Source: Oscillospiraceae bacterium (lineage in GTDB: Bacteria > Bacillota_A > Clostridia > Oscillospirales > Oscillospiraceae). Taken from it: a stretch of 13,175 nt of DNA. A program made the position numbers and the translations under genes. The DNA lies in the NCBI GenBank assembly GCA_017415945.1, contig JAFQDR010000079.1:1-13175 (forward strand), in the 5' to 3' direction. Shown here piece by piece: positions 1 through 6,660 of the stretch. The notes below the pieces were generated by a model, which had not been told where the DNA came from, did not search any database, and saw only the letters and a program-made list of their open reading frames with translations. Within the stretch, counting starts at the first letter, position 1. The number at the start of each line of letters is the position of its first letter.

Positions 1-226
1 TCGGGACGATATGCTGGATGAAATCAGCACCGCAGAGGAGCTTGGTAAGCCTATTGGCTCGGACAATGAACAAGGGAAGACTACCTTTATGACATTGTTC
101 GGTCTTGAAGGCTGCGAGCAAAAGATCTCTGCTTTGACAGAAAAAGCCAAAAGCGTTTGCGAGATTTTTGAAGATCCTTCCTTCTTGATCGCACTTGCAG
201 ATAGCATGGCAGTCAGAAGGAATTAA
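1..226 (+). CDS. ispA: Farnesyl diphosphate synthase, C-terminal fragment
   Basis: This is the 3' end of a gene that begins left of the window; the reading frame is open from base 2 to the TAA at 224-226. The visible start reads RDDMLDE, which fits the second aspartate-rich motif (DDxxD) that binds magnesium and isopentenyl diphosphate in trans-prenyltransferases. It is followed by LGKPIGSD and an EQGKTTF stretch, the usual family sequence after that motif, and by a helical C-terminus of normal length. The enzyme condenses isopentenyl diphosphate with dimethylallyl and geranyl diphosphate in the cytoplasm to supply C15 precursors for undecaprenyl phosphate and quinones. A geranylgeranyl diphosphate synthase cannot be excluded because the chain-length residues lie outside the window. 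rarA starts 18 bases downstream with no terminator between, so the two are probably cotranscribed. Confidence 0.9.
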   Translation, partial: RDDMLDEISTAEELGKPIGSDNEQGKTTFMTLFGLEGCEQKISALTEKAKSVCEIFEDPSFLIALADSMAVRRN

Positions 227-244
227 CCAAAAAGGGGGATAAGC

Positions 245-1510
245 GTGTATAGACCATTGGCGGATGAACTCAGACCCAAAACATTGGATGACGTTGTTGG
301 CCAAAAACATATTTTAGGCCCTAACGGTCTTCTTCGCAGAATTGTACAGTCAGGCAATATCCCCAATATGGTATTCTATGGTCCTTCCGGGACAGGGAAA
401 ACCACCGTTGCAAGTATTATTGCGGCACAAACCAATAGGACACTGCGTAAGCTGAATGCCACCACTGCGGGCATATCCGATATACGTCAAATCATAAGTG
501 AATTGGATACGATGCTCACTCCGGGTGGGGTTCTGCTTTATTTGGACGAAATCCAGTATTTCAATAAAAAGCAGCAGCAGTCGCTGTTGGAATTTATGGA
601 GGACGGACGTATCACTTTGATAGCGTCTACTACGGAAAACCCATATTTCTACGTATACAATGCGCTGCTTAGCCGCAGCACGGTTTTTGAATTTAAGCAG
701 GTTCCTGCACACGAAATTGAAAAAGCGGTTTCTCGTGCAATACAGATCATGTCAGAGCGCTGCGAAGAAACAGTCGTCGTGGAAAAGAATGTGGTAAAGC
801 GCATTGCCATGAGCTGCGGCGGTGATGTAAGAAAATCCCTGAACGCTGTTGAGCTTCTGTTTTCTGCTGCCGCCAAGTTTGATGGGCAGATCCTTATTAC
901 CGAGGAGGATGCCAAAGCGGTTGCGCAAAAAAGCGCCATGCGCTACGACAGGGAAGGGGACGACCACTTTGATATTTTGTCTGCACTGATGAAGTCACTC
1001 CGCGGCTCCGATCCCGATGCCGCTCTTCATTATTTGGCCCGCATGCTGGAAGCGGGTGATTTGCCTTCAACCTGCAGACGAATCCTGGCTTCAGCTTGTG
1101 AGGATGTGGGCTTGGCATACCCGCAAATCATCCCCATTGTGAAGGCATGTGTGGATTCAGCATTGATGATGGGGCTTCCCGAAGGCAGACTCCCTTTGGC
1201 GGACGCAGTCATTCTGATTGCTACCGCACCGAAATCAAACGTAGGGGAAGCTGCCATTGATGCCGCACTTGCGGATGTACGGGCAGGGAAGACCGGCCCT
1301 ATTCCCAGACATCTGCAGAATGTTCATGCGGACGGAACAGGGTTCGAGAGAGAGCAGGGATATTTGTATCCTCATAATTACCCCGGACACTGGGTCAAAC
1401 AGCAATATTTACCCGATGAGCTGGTGGGAACCAAGTATTATTATCCTGCCGACAACAAGAATGAACGTGCAGCTGCACAGTATTGGAGCAAAATTAAAGG
1501 AGAAATATAA
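245..1510 (+). CDS. rarA: Replication-associated recombination protein A (RarA/MgsA AAA+ ATPase)
   Basis: This 421-residue protein has the full AAA+ layout of RarA/MgsA, related to eukaryotic WRNIP1. An N-terminal LRPKTLDDVVGQ element is followed by Walker A GPSGTGKTT (residues 46-54), a Walker B and DExx segment LYLDEIQ (about 98-104), a sensor-1 region STTENP and a C-terminal tetramerisation part ending in a YPHNYPGHW-like motif typical of the family. Family members act at stalled replication forks and on single-strand gaps, together with SSB and RecA. The start is GTG at 245, with AGGGGG at 233-238 as ribosome binding site, six bases upstream. Where many RarA proteins read DEIHRF, this one reads DEIQYF, which I take to be a lineage variant because the catalytic D and E are intact. 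It follows ispA, and its last codons carry the ribosome binding site of the next gene. Confidence 0.96.
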   Translation: MYRPLADELRPKTLDDVVGQKHILGPNGLLRRIVQSGNIPNMVFYGPSGTGKTTVASIIAAQTNRTLRKLNATTAGISDIRQIISELDTMLTPGGVLLYLDEIQYFNKKQQQSLLEFMEDGRITLIASTTENPYFYVYNALLSRSTVFEFKQVPAHEIEKAVSRAIQIMSERCEETVVVEKNVVKRIAMSCGGDVRKSLNAVELLFSAAAKFDGQILITEEDAKAVAQKSAMRYDREGDDHFDILSALMKSLRGSDPDAALHYLARMLEAGDLPSTCRRILASACEDVGLAYPQIIPIVKACVDSALMMGLPEGRLPLADAVILIATAPKSNVGEAAIDAALADVRAGKTGPIPRHLQNVHADGTGFEREQGYLYPHNYPGHWVKQQYLPDELVGTKYYYPADNKNERAAAQYWSKIKGEI

Positions 1511-1511
1511 T

Positions 1512-1697
1512 ATGCCGATGAATATTCAAGTCGGTGATATTCTCACCATGAAGAAAAATCACCCCTGCGGAAGTAATCTTTGGGAGGTTCTTCGAGTGGG
1601 TGCGGATTTTAAGCTGCGCTGTAAAGGATGCGGCCATGAAGTTATGGGCCCCAGAAGTAAATTTGAAAAGAACATTAAAACTGTATCAAGAATATAA
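1512..1697 (+). CDS. DUF951 family small protein
   Basis: This 61-residue protein resembles the DUF951 family (relatives of Bacillus YyzM), small proteins widespread in Firmicutes with no established function. Visible features are an N-terminal IQVGDILTMKKNHPCG segment, a WEVLRVGADFKLRC core and a CKGCG element, followed by a basic GPRSKFEKN segment. The pattern suggests a small beta-barrel (SH3-like) fold with cysteines that might bind zinc, and a possible nucleic-acid role; that is inference. The start is ATG at 1512, one base after the rarA stop. Its ribosome binding site AAAGGAG (1496-1502) lies inside the last rarA codons, so translation is probably coupled to rarA. The frame stays open upstream to 1257, but that part only overlaps rarA. 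A hairpin terminator follows directly. Confidence 0.88.
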   Translation: MPMNIQVGDILTMKKNHPCGSNLWEVLRVGADFKLRCKGCGHEVMGPRSKFEKNIKTVSRI

Positions 1698-1698
1698 G

Positions 1699-1728
1699 AA
1701 AAGCTCTCCAAATGCGGAGAGCTTTTTT
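1699..1728 (+). terminator. Rho-independent terminator after the DUF951 gene
   Basis: An 11-bp stem (AAAAGCTCTCC, 1699-1709, with its complement at 1716-1726) encloses a six-base loop. The 3' arm runs into a six-T tract at 1723-1728. It lies directly after the DUF951 stop and should end the ispA-rarA-DUF951 transcript. Confidence 0.93.
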
Positions 1729-1735
1729 CGTTGTA

Positions 1736-1764
1736 TTGACTTCAATATTGTCTGATTATATAAT
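1736..1764 (+). promoter_or_regulatory. Sigma-A-type promoter for cwlD-radA
   Basis: TTGACT (1736-1741) and TATAAT (1759-1764) are separated by exactly 17 bases, close to the vegetative consensus. Transcription would start near 1771, giving a leader of about 44 nt before cwlD. A second AT-rich element, CATAATA overlapping TATAAT (1786-1796), lies closer to the gene. It resembles the -10 of sporulation sigma factors, but I see no convincing partner -35. Confidence 0.75.
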
Positions 1765-1814
1765 GTTTTCATAAGTCACCTGTATCATAATATAATGAAA
1801 TAGGTGATGTAAGT

Positions 1815-2522
1815 ATGGTAATTCGTTTTCAGCTCCATAAATTCTGCATTTTTCTCGGTGCAGTGATTTGTATGTATTCTTTGCTATCCATTTCTTATCA
1901 GTATACGCAAGAAGCATTCAATTCTTATCATAAATCCTCTGTTCCTTTGATTATTGACCCGGGACACGGAGGTGCCGATGGTGGTGCGGTGGGAATCGAC
2001 GGAGTTTTGGAAAGTGAGATCAATCTTGAGATTGCGTTAAAACTAAACTGCCTCGGTAAGCTATGCGGCGTACCTACCATTCTCACGCGAGAAAGCGAGA
2101 ACATAAACTATCCCTCGGAAGCAGACAGCATAGCGGAACGAAAAGTTGCCGATCAAAAGGCACGGCTGCGACTGATTCGGGACTACCCAAATGCTATACT
2201 GTATAGCATCCACCAAAACACATTTCCTGATGAAAAGGTCACAGGGGTTCAGGTTTTGTTTGGACACGATGAAAGCAGCAGAGCATTAGGACTGAATTTA
2301 CAAAAACAGTTTAATGAAAGCTTGGGGCCGAATGTTAGCCGTAGTGCCGCCGAAATATCGGAAAGCATATATTTGATGAAGCATTGCGGCTGCACGGCGG
2401 TGTTAGTCGAATGCGGTTTTATCTCAAACGCAAAAGAATGTGAGCTTTTACAACAACAGTCATATCAAAATAAATTGGTGGTTGTATTACTTGGCACATA
2501 CATGGATTATATAAATCAGTAA
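1815..2522 (+). CDS. cwlD: N-acetylmuramoyl-L-alanine amidase, CwlD type
   Basis: This 235-residue Amidase_3 protein matches the length and layout of Bacillus CwlD (about 237 residues). One hydrophobic N-terminal segment (residues 10-27) serves as signal or membrane anchor, and the zinc amidase domain follows. Zinc and catalytic residues are visible: H51 in DPGHGG, E66 in GVLESEINL, H133 in SIHQN and E199 in VECGFISN. CwlD removes peptide stems from muramic acid in the spore cortex so that muramic-delta-lactam can form, which germination lytic enzymes need. The family also includes vegetative amidases, but the single short domain without SPOR, SH3 or cell-wall-binding repeats favours CwlD. 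The start is ATG at 1815 with AGGTGA at 1802-1807. The gene is followed after 10 bases by radA. Confidence 0.9.
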   Translation: MVIRFQLHKFCIFLGAVICMYSLLSISYQYTQEAFNSYHKSSVPLIIDPGHGGADGGAVGIDGVLESEINLEIALKLNCLGKLCGVPTILTRESENINYPSEADSIAERKVADQKARLRLIRDYPNAILYSIHQNTFPDEKVTGVQVLFGHDESSRALGLNLQKQFNESLGPNVSRSAAEISESIYLMKHCGCTAVLVECGFISNAKECELLQQQSYQNKLVVVLLGTYMDYINQ

Positions 2523-2532
2523 GGTAATCAAA

Positions 2533-3900
2533 ATGAAGCAAAAGACAATTTTTTACTGCACAGAGTGCGGAAATGAAACAGCAAAATGGACAGGGCGTTG
2601 TTCTGCCTGCGGTGCATGGAATACATTGGAGGAAGCACCTCAAGTAAAAGTCTCGAAAGCACAGGGAAAAACGGGAATATCGCTGCGTCGTCCAAAACCC
2701 GGTCTGCTTTCAGAGCTGTCAAGTGAATCAGAATCCAGATTCCATACCGGCATGGGAGAATTAGACCGAGTTCTCGGCGGCGGCGCTGTTAGAGGTTCAC
2801 TGGTTTTAGTGGGCGGTGCACCGGGCATCGGTAAATCCACATTGCTGCTTCAAATTTGCGGGATGATTGGACAGAAAGAAAAGATACTCTATATTACAGG
2901 CGAAGAAAGCCAACGTCAATTAAAAATGCGTGCAGTTCGCTTAGGGGTCGAATCGGGGCAAATCTATGTCCTTGCAGAAACAGACCTTAATCAAGTAATT
3001 GCAGCGATTGAAGAAACAAAACCTGATGTTGTGATCATTGACTCCATTCAGACCATGTACGACACCGAGGTCGCATCAGCTCCCGGCAGTGTAACGCAGG
3101 TTCGCGAATGTACAATGACGCTGATGAGACAGGCGAAAATTGATAATTTCACTGCATTTGTGGTTGGACATATCAATAAAGAAGGCAATATTGCAGGCCC
3201 AAAGGTTTTGGAACATATGGTGGACTGTATATTGTATTTTGAAGGAGATCGCAATACATCATATCGTATTCTGCGTTCGGGTAAAAATCGTTTTGGTTCT
3301 ACCAATGAAATTGGCGTATTTGAGATGGCAGCAAACGGACTGCGTGAGGTTGAAAACCCTTCAGAAATGCTGTTGGACGGACGTCCCGAAAATGCACCGG
3401 GCACCTGCGTGACTTGTGTAATGGAAGGCACGAGACCTGTCCTCGCAGAAATACAGGCATTAGTTACCAACAGTGGTTTTAATGCTGCTCGTCGAAATTC
3501 GAATGGTGTCGACCGCAACCGAGCAATGATGCTGCTTGCTGTCTTGGAAAAACGCGGCGGTCTGCCAATCTCTACATATGACTCATATATCAATGTAGTC
3601 GGAGGTCTTACGGTGGAAGAACCTGCCGCGGACTTGGCGATGCTGTTGGCGGTTGCATCCAGCTACTATGATATACCGCTGGGAGCGGATTTGGCTGCGG
3701 TCGGTGAAGTAGGACTGTCAGGAGAAATTCGCAGTGTAATGCATCTGAATCAAAGACTTACCGAAACGGCGAGATTAGGATTCAAACGCTGTGTGATCCC
3801 TGCAAAGACCGGTAAAGATGAATTAAAAATACCAAACGGATTAAAACTGATTCAAGTAAATAATATCAGAGAAGCTATCAAAGCTGTATTCGGCGAATGA
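2533..3900 (+). CDS. radA: DNA repair protein RadA (Sms)
   Basis: This 455-residue protein has all the parts of bacterial RadA/Sms, a RecA-like, DnaB-like motor that drives branch migration and single-strand invasion in homologous recombination. A C4 zinc finger sits at residues 9-26 (C9, C12, C23, C26). The ATPase core carries Walker A GGAPGIGKST (94-103), and the RadA-specific KNRFG motif is at 251-255. The C-terminal part is a Lon-protease-like domain without protease function, including GGLTVEEPAADLA. Length is normal. The ATG at 2533 follows AAGG (2521-2524), which overlaps the cwlD stop codon, so the two genes very likely form one transcript. Pairing a spore-cortex enzyme with a repair protein gives no functional link that I can support. 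Confidence 0.97.
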   Translation: MKQKTIFYCTECGNETAKWTGRCSACGAWNTLEEAPQVKVSKAQGKTGISLRRPKPGLLSELSSESESRFHTGMGELDRVLGGGAVRGSLVLVGGAPGIGKSTLLLQICGMIGQKEKILYITGEESQRQLKMRAVRLGVESGQIYVLAETDLNQVIAAIEETKPDVVIIDSIQTMYDTEVASAPGSVTQVRECTMTLMRQAKIDNFTAFVVGHINKEGNIAGPKVLEHMVDCILYFEGDRNTSYRILRSGKNRFGSTNEIGVFEMAANGLREVENPSEMLLDGRPENAPGTCVTCVMEGTRPVLAEIQALVTNSGFNAARRNSNGVDRNRAMMLLAVLEKRGGLPISTYDSYINVVGGLTVEEPAADLAMLLAVASSYYDIPLGADLAAVGEVGLSGEIRSVMHLNQRLTETARLGFKRCVIPAKTGKDELKIPNGLKLIQVNNIREAIKAVFGE

Positions 3901-3930
3901 TGTTTACAGATTAAATAAATTATCCCTACT

Positions 3931-3966
3931 CCAAATTCAACAAAATCTTTATTTTGTTGAATTTGG
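3931..3966. repeat. Perfect 16-bp inverted repeat between radA and the recombinase gene
   Basis: CCAAATTCAACAAAAT (3931-3946) is followed by a CTTT loop and an exact reverse-complement arm (3951-3966). The stem stops abruptly at both ends and is not followed by a T tract on either strand. It may act as a terminator-like or RNA-stabilising hairpin for radA, as an operator, or as a recombination site for the Xer protein encoded just downstream. A weak promoter could be read from TTGAAT (3957-3962) in the right arm and TATTAT (3982-3987), but the 19-base spacer is too long to trust. Confidence 0.9.
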
Positions 3967-3990
3967 TATTGAGTTCACTCATATTATCAT

Positions 3991-4018
3991 TTTCCAAATA
4001 TCGCTTTCCAAACACCGC
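3991..4018. repeat. Two-copy 14-bp tandem direct repeat upstream of the recombinase
   Basis: TTTCCAAATATCGC (3991-4004) is followed without a gap by TTTCCAAACACCGC (4005-4018), 12 of 14 bases identical. It lies between the inverted repeat and the recombinase ribosome binding site (GGAG, 4027-4030), in what should be the recombinase leader or promoter region. Function unknown; operator half-sites or chance are both possible. Confidence 0.7.
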
Positions 4019-4039
4019 TTCTCTACGGAGCGATTAACA

Positions 4040-5062
4040 ATGAACGACTATCGTACACAATCCCCGCGGATTCTTTTGGATTTCCTCGTATATCACGAAA
4101 CCATTCGCGGACATTCCAAAAACACTGTAAATGAATATTTTCTTGATTTGAGAAACTTTTTCCGATTTTTGAAGGTTTCCCGAAATCTTGTACCCAGAGA
4201 CACCGAACTGGATGAAATCGACATCATGGATGTTGATATTCCGTTTGTTCAGAAAGTTACGTTGATTGAAGTCTATGAGTATTTAGCTTTTCTTTCCCGT
4301 GACCGTGTCCGTAACAAAAATGCCGAAGATGTTCAATACGGACTTTCGGCGACTTCTCGCGCAAGAAAGATTTCGTCTATCAGAAGCTTCTTCAAGTATC
4401 TCACAGTGAAAGCTCACATTCTTGAAGAAAACCCGTTGGCTGATTTGGATGCACCAAAGGTTCCCAAGTCCCTCCCCCGCTATCTCACCTTAGAAGAATC
4501 TCAACGTCTGCTGACAGCCATTGATGGAAAAAACAAAACACGTGATTATTGCATCATTTGCTTGTTTCTCAATTGCGGTCTTCGTATATCCGAGATCGTC
4601 GGCTTGAACATCTCTGATATTCGAGGTGATTCCTTGCGTGTATTGGGTAAAGGCAATAAAACTCGTATTGTCTATCTTAATGATGCGTGTATTCAGGCTC
4701 TAAATGATTATTTATTCGAGCGTAAGCTTATTGCTGCCATCGATAAGAATGCGCTCTTTTTATCCAATCGACGGAAGCGTATGTCTACCGATGCGGTGCA
4801 CGCTATGGTAAAAAAGACATTAAAAGCTGCCGGTTTGGATCCTTCTAAATACTCTTCTCATAAATTGAGACATACCGCGGCAACATTGATGCTTTCCAAT
4901 GGCGTAGATGTACGTACACTGCAGGAGCTTTTAGGCCACGATAATTTGAATACAACACAAATCTATACTCATGTAGATAACACCGAGCTTCGAATTGCCG
5001 CAGCTGCTAATCCCTTGGCATCTTTTGGTGTTACTGAAATTGAAGAAACGGACGATGAATAA
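4040..5062 (+). CDS. Xer-family tyrosine recombinase, long form
   Basis: This 340-residue protein has an N-terminal SAM-like core-binding domain (about residues 8-140) and a C-terminal catalytic domain. The complete active-site set is visible: R182 (CGLRISEI), K204 (GKGNK), H274 and R277 (HKLRHT), H300 (LGHDN) and the nucleophile Y309 (IYTHV). The catalytic domain is Xer-like, so it probably resolves chromosome dimers or related sites. Canonical XerC and XerD are about 300 residues. The extra length lies in the core-binding domain (roughly residues 47-72 and 88-102) and in an acidic C-terminal tail, EIEETDDE. No excisionase or phage genes lie nearby, so a mobile-element integrase is less likely. 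ATG at 4040 follows GGAG at 4027-4030. It shares a probable operon with the GyrI-like gene 16 bases downstream. Confidence 0.9.
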   Translation: MNDYRTQSPRILLDFLVYHETIRGHSKNTVNEYFLDLRNFFRFLKVSRNLVPRDTELDEIDIMDVDIPFVQKVTLIEVYEYLAFLSRDRVRNKNAEDVQYGLSATSRARKISSIRSFFKYLTVKAHILEENPLADLDAPKVPKSLPRYLTLEESQRLLTAIDGKNKTRDYCIICLFLNCGLRISEIVGLNISDIRGDSLRVLGKGNKTRIVYLNDACIQALNDYLFERKLIAAIDKNALFLSNRRKRMSTDAVHAMVKKTLKAAGLDPSKYSSHKLRHTAATLMLSNGVDVRTLQELLGHDNLNTTQIYTHVDNTELRIAAAANPLASFGVTEIEETDDE

Positions 5063-5078
5063 TGTAAGGTGAGAAATT

Positions 5079-5711
5079 ATGGCATTTGATTATAAGAAGG
5101 AATACAAAGAGTTATATAACCCACCGAGAAAGCCTATCATTGTTGCTGTTCCTCCTATGAATTATATTGCGGTTCGTGGGAAAGGTGATCCCAATGAAGA
5201 AAACGGCGAATATAAAGCATCTATTGAGTTACTATACGGTATCGCATATACGCTGAAAATGAGCTATAAGACCACTTACAAAATCGATGGATTTTTTGAA
5301 TATGTAGTCCCTCCTCTGGAAGGCTTTTGGTGGCAGGATGATAATTGTGGCATAGATTATTCACAGAAGGAAAAGCTTAACTTTATTTCTCTCATTAGAC
5401 TTCCCGATTTTATTACAGATAAGGATTTCCGATGGGCTGTATCCGAAGCAACTAAAAAGAAAAAGCTTGATTTCTCTAAAGTTGAATTATTCAGCTACAG
5501 CGAGGGACTTTGTATACAATGCTTACATCTTGGTCCCTACGATGACGAACCGATGACTGTTGAAGTAATGCATTCCTATGCCTCAAACATGGGTTATACA
5601 GTTGACATCAATGATACACGCTATCATCATGAGATATACCTATCGGATCCGAGAAAAACAACACCTGAAAAACTTAAAACCGTAATACGACATCCAATTA
5701 AAAAAGCATAA
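5079..5711 (+). CDS. GyrI-like domain protein (COG4832 type)
   Basis: This 210-residue protein resembles the uncharacterised GyrI-like/SOUL-superfamily proteins that bind small molecules. It opens with an FDYKKEYKELY segment and has VPPMNYIAVRGKGDPN, the conserved first strand region of the family, then WWQDD, DFRWAVSEATKKK and GLCIQCLHLGPYDDE, and a late HHEIYLSDPRK motif. There is no DNA-binding domain, so it is a stand-alone ligand-binding or hydrolase-like domain rather than a MerR or AraC regulator. Some members of this superfamily are reported to hydrolyse cyclopropanoid or other xenobiotic compounds, but substrate cannot be read from this sequence. The start is ATG at 5079 with a strong ribosome binding site, AAGGTGAG (5066-5073). 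It follows the recombinase after 16 bases; the pairing gives no clear functional clue. Confidence 0.88.
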   Translation: MAFDYKKEYKELYNPPRKPIIVAVPPMNYIAVRGKGDPNEENGEYKASIELLYGIAYTLKMSYKTTYKIDGFFEYVVPPLEGFWWQDDNCGIDYSQKEKLNFISLIRLPDFITDKDFRWAVSEATKKKKLDFSKVELFSYSEGLCIQCLHLGPYDDEPMTVEVMHSYASNMGYTVDINDTRYHHEIYLSDPRKTTPEKLKTVIRHPIKKA

Positions 5712-5720
5712 TCCATGCAA

Positions 5721-5755
5721 AAAGACGAGACTGAACAAAACGCAGTCTCGTCTTT
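5721..5755. terminator. Bidirectional terminator between converging genes
   Basis: A perfect 13-bp stem (AAAGACGAGACTG, 5721-5733, with its complement at 5743-5755) encloses a nine-base loop. On the minus strand the stem runs into a five-T tract (the A run at 5719-5723). On the plus strand the T run is only three bases. It separates the converging GyrI-like gene and ywlG and probably serves both. Confidence 0.88.
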
Positions 5756-5763
5756 AATGTTAT

Positions 5764-6309
5764 TTAGATTTGTTCGGGGTAATGTGCTCTGATTCCTCCA
5801 ATCAGTTTGGGGCGAGTGCGTGCGGCCGCAACGGATGCTGCACCGATTGTTTTCACTTCCAAGCGCAGAGGCACCGCTACCTCCTTCAGATGCATCCCGA
5901 TCATAGTTCCGCCGATATCCAAGCCTGCTTTCGCGCGAATGTGTTCAACGGCCACGGGATGTTCCATTGCTCCATACACTGCCGTTGCAAAGGAGCCACC
6001 TGCCTTTGGCTGCGGAATGACGCACACTTCCTCGTAGCCAAATTTTTCTGCCGCAACAGATTCCATAATTAAAGCACGGTTCAAGTGCTCACAGCATTGT
6101 GCCGCAAGATAAATACCACGTTCATTACAAAATGCCAATACAGTCTCCGCAACGACCTTACCGATCTCCGGAGAAGATGCATGACCGATCATGCCACCGC
6201 AAATCTCACTGGATGAACAGCCAACAACCAAAAGTTCACCCTTACGCAGAGCGGCTCTCTCCGCCAACTCCATCAAAGCAGCTTTTGTATTCTGAATGAT
6301 TTCTTCCAT
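5764..6309 (-). CDS. ywlG: YwlG family protein (DUF436, UPF0340, TIGR01440)
   Basis: This 181-residue protein matches the YwlG/DUF436 family in length and motifs; the family has solved structures in the databases but no agreed function, as far as I know. Visible conserved segments are GELLVVGCSSSEICGG near residues 24-39, QCCEHLNRALIME (about 95-107), VIPQPKAGGSFATA and the AGLDIGGTMIGMH stretch, which together suggest a buried ligand-binding pocket with conserved Cys, His and Glu. There is no signal peptide or membrane segment, so it is cytoplasmic. ATG at 6309 follows AAAGGA on the minus strand (6318-6323), overlapping the stop codon of the preceding ArsC/Spx-like gene. It is the last gene of the rpe-recR-rnj block and ends at the shared terminator. 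Confidence 0.92.
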   Translation of the reverse strand: MEEIIQNTKAALMELAERAALRKGELLVVGCSSSEICGGMIGHASSPEIGKVVAETVLAFCNERGIYLAAQCCEHLNRALIMESVAAEKFGYEEVCVIPQPKAGGSFATAVYGAMEHPVAVEHIRAKAGLDIGGTMIGMHLKEVAVPLRLEVKTIGAASVAAARTRPKLIGGIRAHYPEQI

Positions 6310-6321
6310 ATAATTTATCCT

Positions 6322-6654
6322 TTATTCCCACTTTGCCCATACGTCGGGCTGATATCCAATAGTTGCCTGTTTGCCATTTCGCACAACAGGGGTTTTGATC
6401 AGCTTGGGATTATCCAACATTTTCTCGAATTTATCGGAATCGTATGCCAAATATTGAAGCAATGCATAGTCCGCAGCTTTTTCATTCATAAGTGCCTGTA
6501 AACCAACTGCGTTTTTTACAGATGTAAGCTCACCCTTGCTCATCCCGTACCGATCGATATCAATCAGCTGATACTTGATACGGCGTTCTTTGAAATATCT
6601 TTCCGCCTTTTTGGTATCGAAACACTTATTTCGTCCAAATATCTGTATATTCAC
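6322..6654 (-). CDS. ArsC/Spx-like thioredoxin-fold protein
   Basis: This 110-residue protein belongs to the ArsC-related family (YffB, Spx, MgsR relatives). The N-terminus FGRNKCFDTKKAERYF carries a single cysteine (C11) in a CxxT arrangement, instead of the CxxC redox switch of Spx. The C-terminal part has the KLIKTPVVRNGKQATIGY strand-and-loop typical of the fold. This could be a glutathione- or thiol-dependent reductase or a regulator; true arsenate reduction is not supported by neighbours, since no arsR, arsB or acr3 is present. I place the start at GTG 6654, not GTG 6663: the sequence GAGGTG (6661-6666) then forms a ribosome binding site six bases upstream, and the protein begins MNIQIFG, as relatives do. 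That site overlaps the rnj stop codon, which implies translational coupling. Confidence 0.88.
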   Translation of the reverse strand: MNIQIFGRNKCFDTKKAERYFKERRIKYQLIDIDRYGMSKGELTSVKNAVGLQALMNEKAADYALLQYLAYDSDKFEKMLDNPKLIKTPVVRNGKQATIGYQPDVWAKWE

Positions 6655-6660
6655 TACACG

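Noticed and set aside
1257..1511. N-terminal extension of the DUF951 frame into rarA
   Set aside because: This part only shadows rarA in another frame; the strong ribosome binding site and family alignment place the start at 1512.
3048..3593. 181-codon open frame on the minus strand opposite radA
   Set aside because: It overlaps the conserved ATPase core of RadA and shows no family resemblance.
3931..4018. Insertion-sequence ends, attachment site or CRISPR-like repeats near the recombinase
   Set aside because: There is one inverted repeat and one two-copy direct repeat only, with no transposase, spacers, second boundary or mobile-element genes.
6322..6654. Arsenate resistance gene
   Set aside because: No arsR, arsB, acr3 or arsA lies nearby, and the housekeeping neighbours fit an ArsC-related protein of other function.
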